A stretch of DNA of 6,533 nucleotides from Bacilli bacterium (lineage in GTDB: Bacteria; Bacillota_I; Bacilli_A; ML615J-28; CAG-698). Position 1 is the stretch's first letter, and each line of letters starts with the position of its first letter. Below the pieces are notes generated by a model that did not search any database, had not been told where the DNA came from, and worked only from the letters and a program-made list of their open reading frames with translations. The position numbers were made by a program, and so were the translations under genes. Location of the stretch: assembly GCA_016282055.1 (NCBI GenBank), contig JAEEJT010000112.1:1-6533 (forward strand), given 5' to 3'. Below are positions 1 through 5,100 of this stretch, in pieces.

Positions 1-67
1 AAAAAAAAATGCTTACCTACACCTTATGAACTTCAGGGGATGAAGTTTAGGCTAAGTGGGGGCATTT
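1..67 (+). mobile_element. Probable 3' end of internal region of an adjacent related element, with polypurine tract
   Basis: Directly upstream of the LTR start is a purine-rich run, AAGTGGGGG (54-62), the usual position and character of the polypurine tract that primes plus-strand DNA synthesis just before a 3' LTR. It is preceded by a perfect 7-bp hairpin, AACTTCA / TGAAGTT (29-35 and 41-47, loop GGGGA). Many Ty3/gypsy elements, notably plant chromoviruses, have a comparable TTC...GAA stem-loop just before the polypurine tract. Ordinary host flank would not be expected to show this. I infer that the LTR at 68-639 is also the 3' LTR of an upstream copy, so two copies share one LTR. The tract cannot be compared with the 3' end of the present copy, which is outside the window. 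Confidence 0.6.
54..62 (+). other. Candidate polypurine tract (plus-strand primer)
   Basis: The run AAGTGGGGG has one pyrimidine and lies 5 bases before the TGATAC start of the LTR. In LTR retrotransposons an RNase H-resistant purine run in this position primes plus-strand synthesis. The G-run stands out in a region otherwise dominated by A and T. The exact RNase H cleavage boundary cannot be set from the sequence. Confidence 0.55.
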
Positions 68-207
68 TGATACAATATTTATTAAAAATGGAAAATTATC
101 AATGAAATAATAATAAAATATAATAAATCATCAATTAGTAAAATTATATACATATTATAATTAATAATAGTATAAAAATTATTTAAATTTATTTAATTAG
201 TTCATGA

Positions 208-323
208 CCAATAGGATTTAATTTATAGTAAATTAGAAGTATAAAATAAAAATTATAACTTTTTAAAAAGGGAGTGCGGGAGTAAGAATAAAATAAAATA
301 AAAAAAATATATATATATATATA
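208..323 (+). promoter_or_regulatory. Candidate U3 promoter region: CCAAT pentamer, GGGAGT repeat, TA tract
   Basis: Three elements fall in order in the first half of the LTR: a CCAAT pentamer (208-212), two GGGAGT copies separated by GC (270-283), and a 17-nt alternating AT run (307-323) that could serve as a TATA element. This order resembles an RNA polymerase II promoter and the place fits U3. In sequence this AT-rich the TATA-like run has little value by itself. The GC-containing island at 270-283 is the more distinctive part. The start site is not predictable. Confidence 0.3.
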
Positions 324-377
324 AAATAAATAAGTTAAAATATTTGAATTTAAAGATAATTATTATTAGTATTAATA

Positions 378-408
378 AAATAAATATATTCGGGGAATAT
401 ATTTATTT
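378..408. other. Perfect 14-bp inverted repeat in LTR with GGG loop
   Basis: The arms at 378-391 and 395-408 are exact reverse complements over 14 bases, with a three-base GGG loop between them. The stem is all A-T except for the C-G pair closing the loop. In RNA this would fold as a tight hairpin; in DNA it could extrude as a cruciform. It may act in 3' end formation, in RNA packaging or dimerisation, or as a protein-binding palindrome. The sequence does not decide between these. Confidence 0.6.
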
Positions 409-644
409 AAATAATTAGTTAGTAAATAATAAATTTAAGTAATAATTATTTGTAAAAGTAAATAAAATAATCTCTAAATAAAGTTAATAAATAACGACTA
501 CAACTTAGTTTACTACTTTGTATTTTTATACGTTTGTGTAATAACTGATAATTATTTCTATATTAGAATATATTAGTTTATTTATACAACTTCTTGCTAA
601 CTCACAAAGAAAAGTGATACTTATAAAAATAACGTATCAAAATT

Positions 645-661
645 TGGCGCCCAACGTGGGG
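645..661 (+). other. Primer-binding site complementary to tRNA-Lys 3' end
   Basis: TGGCGCCCAACGTGGGG begins 5 bases after the LTR end. It starts with TGG, the complement of the universal CCA tail. Its complement corresponds to the 3' end of metazoan-type tRNA-Lys with CUU anticodon (ending GUUGGGCGCCA), the same class of primer used by some retroviruses such as Mason-Pfizer monkey virus. The match to that tRNA, as I recall it, runs 17 bases, after which G replaces the expected C at 662. The site fixes the strand and the LTR end. The host tRNA itself is not in the window. Confidence 0.85.
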
Positions 662-686
662 GGAAAGCAAGATCAAATAAATTAAT

Positions 687-707
687 ATGAAAATAATAGA
701 GAAATAA
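687..707 (+). promoter_or_regulatory. Short upstream ORF (MKIIEK) in gag leader
   Basis: An ATG at 687 encodes six codons and ends in TAA at 705-707, about 105 bases before the gag ATG. It is the only ATG between the LTR end and gag. With a scanning ribosome it could lower Gag initiation or require reinitiation. No conservation evidence is available, and it may be chance. Confidence 0.25.
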
Positions 708-812
708 CAATCACAAATATATATTAGATAATAGAAATTTTATTTGACTATAATTTTTTTATATAATTATTATACATTTATTTATAAAAAAATAATAATA
801 ATAATATTCATA

Positions 813-2108
813 ATGTTCGATGCTACAAAGTTACAAAGAAAATTACCTCTTTTATCTAACTATGGTAAAGATGTAGAAAGTTGGATTACAGATTTTTCAA
901 AATTATTAGAACTATATGACATAAGAGAACCAAGACGAATCTTCACTTGGGCTAAGGAAGCTGTTGAAGAAGATATTCAAGGAACTTTAAACTCGTTAAT
1001 AGCTAGAAGAGGAGATGAAATTAGGTATCCAACATTCAAAGAGATACAAAATGCTATTGAAGAGCATATGCATATCACAGAAAGTGATAAATGCTCAGTT
1101 CTTAAATCTTTACAAATTAATGATGAGGAATCATTAAAAAAATTTAATTATAGGTACAAGAAATTATATAATAAACTTAGCTTAGAATATAGGAGACTTA
1201 TATCTATAAAAGACTATACAAATGCTATTAGCTCTCGTGTATTTCCATGTTCTAGGGTTATGATTGCGGAATGCGAAACAATAAATGAAGCATTCAAAAT
1301 AGCTGAAGTAGCTGAAGAAGCAGAAAAAGAAATTACTAATGCTAATCAAAAGAACGACATCAATAATATGAGAAATCATATCATGTTTACACAAAGTCAG
1401 CCTAATATGAGTTTATTAATGAACCATCCTTTTTATGAAAATTTACAGATAAATCAGCTACCAAAAAATAATAATATGAACAATACATTTATGGGAGGAA
1501 ACAATTGGAATTCTAAATCTAAGCCATGGAATAATATTAACAATTTTAGGAATCCAAATTACGTATATCATATGAGTAATCCCAATTACTATTTAAATAA
1601 TAATAATACCAATAAGTTGAATAATGGAAATCGAACAAATCGTTATAATAGTAAATTTAACTATAGAAATGTCCCAAACAATAATACTAATAATATTAAT
1701 CAATATATGAGTAATAATAATAAATATCACATGAGTGATATGAGTAATCACCAATCATCCAATGAAATAAGAGATAACAACAATGAACATTATTTTGACA
1801 ATATAAACAATAATAGTAATATAAATACTACTAATAAAGAATATGATCAACAAAAATATAATAGTAATAAAATTAATTCTATTAATACGAGTCAAAATTT
1901 CAATTACCAAAATGGAAATAATTATAACAATGAAATGGAAAATAATAATGTTATAAATACAATGGTATCCAATAATAATAATAGTTATCATCTTCATTGT
2001 TATCGTTGTACACTTGAGGGACATAAAGCTTCAGCATGCCCCTACACTTATAAACAATTGGCTGAGATGGAAGAAAAAGGCTTAATCAATAAGTCTTTAA
2101 ACCAATAA
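813..2108 (+). CDS. gag: Gag polyprotein (capsid-like domain and CCHC nucleocapsid knuckle)
   Basis: Gag assembles the cytoplasmic virus-like particle and binds the element's RNA. The product is 431 residues from the ATG at 813, the first ATG in this frame; the frame is open upstream but only from a non-ATG codon. Residues 1 to about 185 form a predicted alpha-helical, charged domain (LPLLSNYGKDVESWITDFSK, then FTWAKEAVEEDIQ) that resembles the Ty3/gypsy retrotransposon Gag/capsid family. Residues of about 195-390 are low-complexity, rich in Asn, Tyr and Met. One zinc knuckle, C-x2-C-x4-H-x4-C, follows with C396, C399, H404 and C409 (1998-2039), typical of the nucleocapsid part. The last codons TCT TTA AAC CAA TAA contain a slippery heptamer that could shift ribosomes into pol. 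No protease lies in this frame. Ty3/gypsy gag identity is firm; the capsid boundary is approximate. Confidence 0.92.
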   Translation: MFDATKLQRKLPLLSNYGKDVESWITDFSKLLELYDIREPRRIFTWAKEAVEEDIQGTLNSLIARRGDEIRYPTFKEIQNAIEEHMHITESDKCSVLKSLQINDEESLKKFNYRYKKLYNKLSLEYRRLISIKDYTNAISSRVFPCSRVMIAECETINEAFKIAEVAEEAEKEITNANQKNDINNMRNHIMFTQSQPNMSLLMNHPFYENLQINQLPKNNNMNNTFMGGNNWNSKSKPWNNINNFRNPNYVYHMSNPNYYLNNNNTNKLNNGNRTNRYNSKFNYRNVPNNNTNNINQYMSNNNKYHMSDMSNHQSSNEIRDNNNEHYFDNINNNSNINTTNKEYDQQKYNSNKINSINTSQNFNYQNGNNYNNEMENNNVINTMVSNNNNSYHLHCYRCTLEGHKASACPYTYKQLAEMEEKGLINKSLNQ

Positions 2109-2130
2109 ATGGGAGAAGGATAACTTCCAT
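2096..2130 (+). promoter_or_regulatory. Predicted -1 programmed ribosomal frameshift signal (gag to pol)
   Basis: The heptamer T TTA AAC (2096-2102) sits in gag register, with TTA and AAC as gag codons, which is the X XXY YYZ arrangement of -1 slippery sites; the same heptamer is used by coronaviruses. The spacer CAATAA (2103-2108) includes the gag stop. A stem-loop follows: ATGGGAG (2109-2115) pairs with CTTCCAT (2124-2130), 7 bp with one G-U pair and an 8-base loop. After a slip the ribosome reads CCA ATA AAT and continues with no stop into pol. The pol frame is closed upstream by TAA at 2090-2092, so the usable overlap is only 16 bases and contains the heptamer. No clear pseudoknot partner for the loop was found. 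Confidence 0.8.
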
Positions 2131-2146
2131 CAAACAAACCAATCAC

Positions 2147-5100
2147 ATGAAATCGAAAACTAATGAATTATATCATAATAACAATATTAATAATCTCATG
2201 ACAATGGTAGATAATGATACAATTCTGCCTGTAATGAATAATAATATTAATGATATACAAAATATTAATTACCTTAATACAAATAATAATAATAATAGCA
2301 CACAAAATATATTAAATAAATCATATGAAATTGTGGCAGCAGCTACTCGTAATACAAGAAATAATAAAAAACATAATGAGAAGCCCTATGAAAGAAAGGA
2401 AGTAAGATTTAATTTAAAGGATAATCCAACACCTATACAAACAGTAGCTATGAATCATAATAATAACAATCAAAACAATATGAAAACAAACATTAATAAT
2501 AGTATTAATATCGTTAACCATAATAAAGATATTAGTATGGATGATAACGATAGAAATAGTGAAGTTATAAATAATAATACTAACGAACTTACCAATGAAG
2601 GAGATGATAATAATTATGATGAAAATGAAGACTTTGATAATATTGATAATGAAAATAAAAACTCTTCTAATAGCATACATAACAATCAATTGACGGAACA
2701 ACCAATAATGGAATCTACTGATGATGTAATTATGGTGGATGACATTGAAAAGGATGAAGGAGAGACTGATCCAGATATAATTGTACCTAATAGTGTAGAA
2801 AGTCCCATGAGTAAAGTTAGCAATGGAAAAGACAAAACCAGTGTCCAGGAAAACAATAAGACAGAAAAATTAAAGCATTTAGATCCTTCTTTTATTGCAG
2901 AAAAAAATATAAAAAATGTTAAGAGAAGGAATAAAGAAGAAAGAATTAAAGATATAAAAAATAAAATAAATGAAACAAATGCTAACGATAAAAAAAATGA
3001 AAATTCTATTAAACAAACAGAACGACATATTAAACTTATGGAAACCTTTGGGGAATACTGTATTCAAGATTTAATTAAAGAGATTGCATCAACAGATGTA
3101 ATAACCAAATTAGTATATCTTCTAGATCTCTTTCCAAAATTTAGGACAGAATTTCTAAGGGCTCTAAAATTAACCCCTAAACAAATTATAACTAATGTAA
3201 TGACAATTATCTCAAAACATAAAATAATCAAAGTCCGTGGTAAGGTGGAAGGTAAGGACTGCGAAATATTTTTAGACACATGCGCCAGTGTTAACGTCAT
3301 CACTCGCACTGCGCTAAATAAATTAAAAATCAACAAACCTTCGGTGGGAAGAATCTCAGAAACTATTTTCCAAGCATATTCAAACTCTTCCATTGATAGC
3401 GATATTTATAATTTAGAAATTTCTATCGGTAGTAGAATATTTAATGAATACTTCAGAGTTATTGAAAAAGACGATATATTCGATATTCTAATTGGTGTTG
3501 ACTCCCTAAAAAATAATAGATTTGATATTAATTTAGTAGATGACATATTATATTATATTGATGAAAATAATAAATATATTAAACTTACAGATCTACTTTA
3601 CGATATAAATTTCAATCATACTTCGTCAGAAGATGAAGAATATCCAGTTTCAAATTCCGAACCACTTCTTGTGACAATTACCTTTAACAATGACCAAGAA
3701 AATAATACTGCTGATGAGAGTATCAATTTGAAAGGAAAATTAATAAATGATATAATATCATCTGTTCCTAAAAAGGTAAGAAATGAAATTGGTAAGTTGT
3801 TTATTAAATTCAAGAACGTTATCGCAATCAAGACTGATGATCTCGGTAAATCAAAGTTATTACCTCACAGGATCGAATTACTTCCTAATACTTCTCCAAT
3901 TAAGTTAAAGGCATACCGATTGTCGAAATCTCAAATGGTTGCGTTAAAAAAAATATTAATTAAATTAAAAAATAATAAATTGATAGTTCCATCTAATTCC
4001 ACCTGGTCATTTCCTGTTGTTTTGGTTCCAAAGAAGAATAATGATTGGAGAATGTGTGTAGATTATAGACAATTAAATAATGTTACCATTAAAGATTCAT
4101 ATGCTCTACCTCTTATAGACGAAATATTTATGTTTATTGGTAAGAATGCAAAAGTATTATCAACTATAGATCTTTTTTCCGGCTATCACCAGGTACCAAT
4201 GTACATTGATGATCAAGATAAAACTACATTTACTACCATGTTTGGTAATTACAAATTCCGTGTAATGCCATTTGGATTGTGTAATGCCCCTGCATCATTT
4301 CAACGTGAAATGAACAGGATATTCTTTGACCTAATTGGCGTATGCTTGTTTATATACATTGACGATTTAATAGTATTTTCAGATTCTGTTGAATCGCACA
4401 TCGATCACCTTACTAAAGTTTTCAGTATATTGGAAGAAAATGGATTAAAATTAAATTTAGAAAAATGCTCATTTTTCAAAGAAGAAGTAATTTTGCTAGG
4501 CCATACTCTATCTACAAAAGGAATTTCACCAATTCCTGATAAAGTTAAAGTAATCTGTAATTGGATACCTCCAAAAAACACTACACAATTAAAATCGTTC
4601 TTAGGTGCAGTTGGATATTATCGAAAATTTATAAGAAACTTTGCCCAAATAGCTAGTCCTCTATTTGCTCTATTAAAGAAAGATGTGTCGTATGTTTGGT
4701 CAGACTCTTGTAACTCTGCCTTCGAGAATTTAAAATATGCCTTAACTAGAGCTCCGATATTAACACCGCCTGATTACTCAAAACCTTTTATCATAAGAAC
4801 AGACGCTTCTAAAGATGGACTAGGAGGAGTTCTATTACAGATTAATGAAGACAAACTTGAAGTCCCCATATATTTTGAAAGTAGGTCTCTTTCTCCCTCG
4901 GAATCTAATTACAGTGTCACCGACCTGGAAGGTAAGGCAGTATACCACTGCGTAAAAAAATTCAAACCTTATTTTAGTGTCAGTAAATTTCCTACTATTG
5001 TATATACTGACCACAAACCTTTAGTAAGCATCTTTTCTAAGAGAGAACCTTCAAATAGCCGACATTTAAAGTGGATAACCGAACTTAGCATTCTGAAGGT

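Larger units (their letters stand above)
68..639 (+). repeat. Long terminal repeat (5' LTR of this element), 572 bp
   Basis: The proposed LTR begins TGATAC (68-73) and ends GTATCA (634-639), giving the canonical TG...CA ends as part of a perfect inverted repeat. The inverted match continues outward to 10 bp (64-73 against 634-643). A tRNA primer-binding site starts 5 bases after the right end, as expected for a 5' LTR. The LTR is extremely AT-rich and codes for nothing recognisable. It holds a CCAAT pentamer (208-212), a GGGAGT direct repeat (270-275, 278-283), an (AT)n tract (307-323) and a perfect 14-bp hairpin (378-408). U3, R and U5 cannot be separated, because AATAAA-like and TATA-like strings are everywhere. 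Boundaries are inferred from the terminal repeats and PBS only, since the second LTR is not visible. Confidence 0.85.
640..812 (+). other. 5' untranslated leader between LTR and gag
   Basis: This 173-base AT-rich leader holds the primer-binding site and then little else. The only ATG between the PBS and gag, at 687, opens a six-codon upstream frame that stops at 705-707. An (AAT)n-like run (791-805) lies immediately before the gag start. The gag frame is open back to 744 but contains no ATG before 813, so the Ile- and Tyr-rich codons upstream are not taken as protein. Confidence 0.6.

Noticed and set aside
1..105. Open + strand frame starting at base 1 (ending near 105) as a protein C terminus.
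   Set aside because: It is only 34 codons, has no recognisable domain and would run through the polypurine tract into the LTR. The nucleotide features explain the region better.
301..330. The (AT)n run as a definite TATA box or as a polyadenylation signal (AATAAA).
   Set aside because: TATA- and AATAAA-like strings occur throughout the LTR and UTRs, so no single one can be assigned with confidence.
744..812. Upstream extension of the gag frame with Ile/Tyr/Phe-rich codons, which could look like a membrane anchor.
   Set aside because: It has no ATG, beginning only at a TTG after a stop. The composition is simply what AT-rich leader sequence encodes, and the ATG at 813 leads straight into the Gag domain.
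1755..2024. Minus-strand open frame opposite the gag Asn-rich region.
   Set aside because: It is an Ile-rich shadow of AAT/AAC codons with no recognisable domain. The other minus-strand frames inside gag and pol are shadows for the same reason.
2116..2175. A pseudoknot between the frameshift stem-loop (loop 2116-2123) and downstream sequence.
   Set aside because: Only about four bases of TTAT downstream can pair with the loop, which is not convincing in AT-rich sequence. The simple stem-loop is retained.
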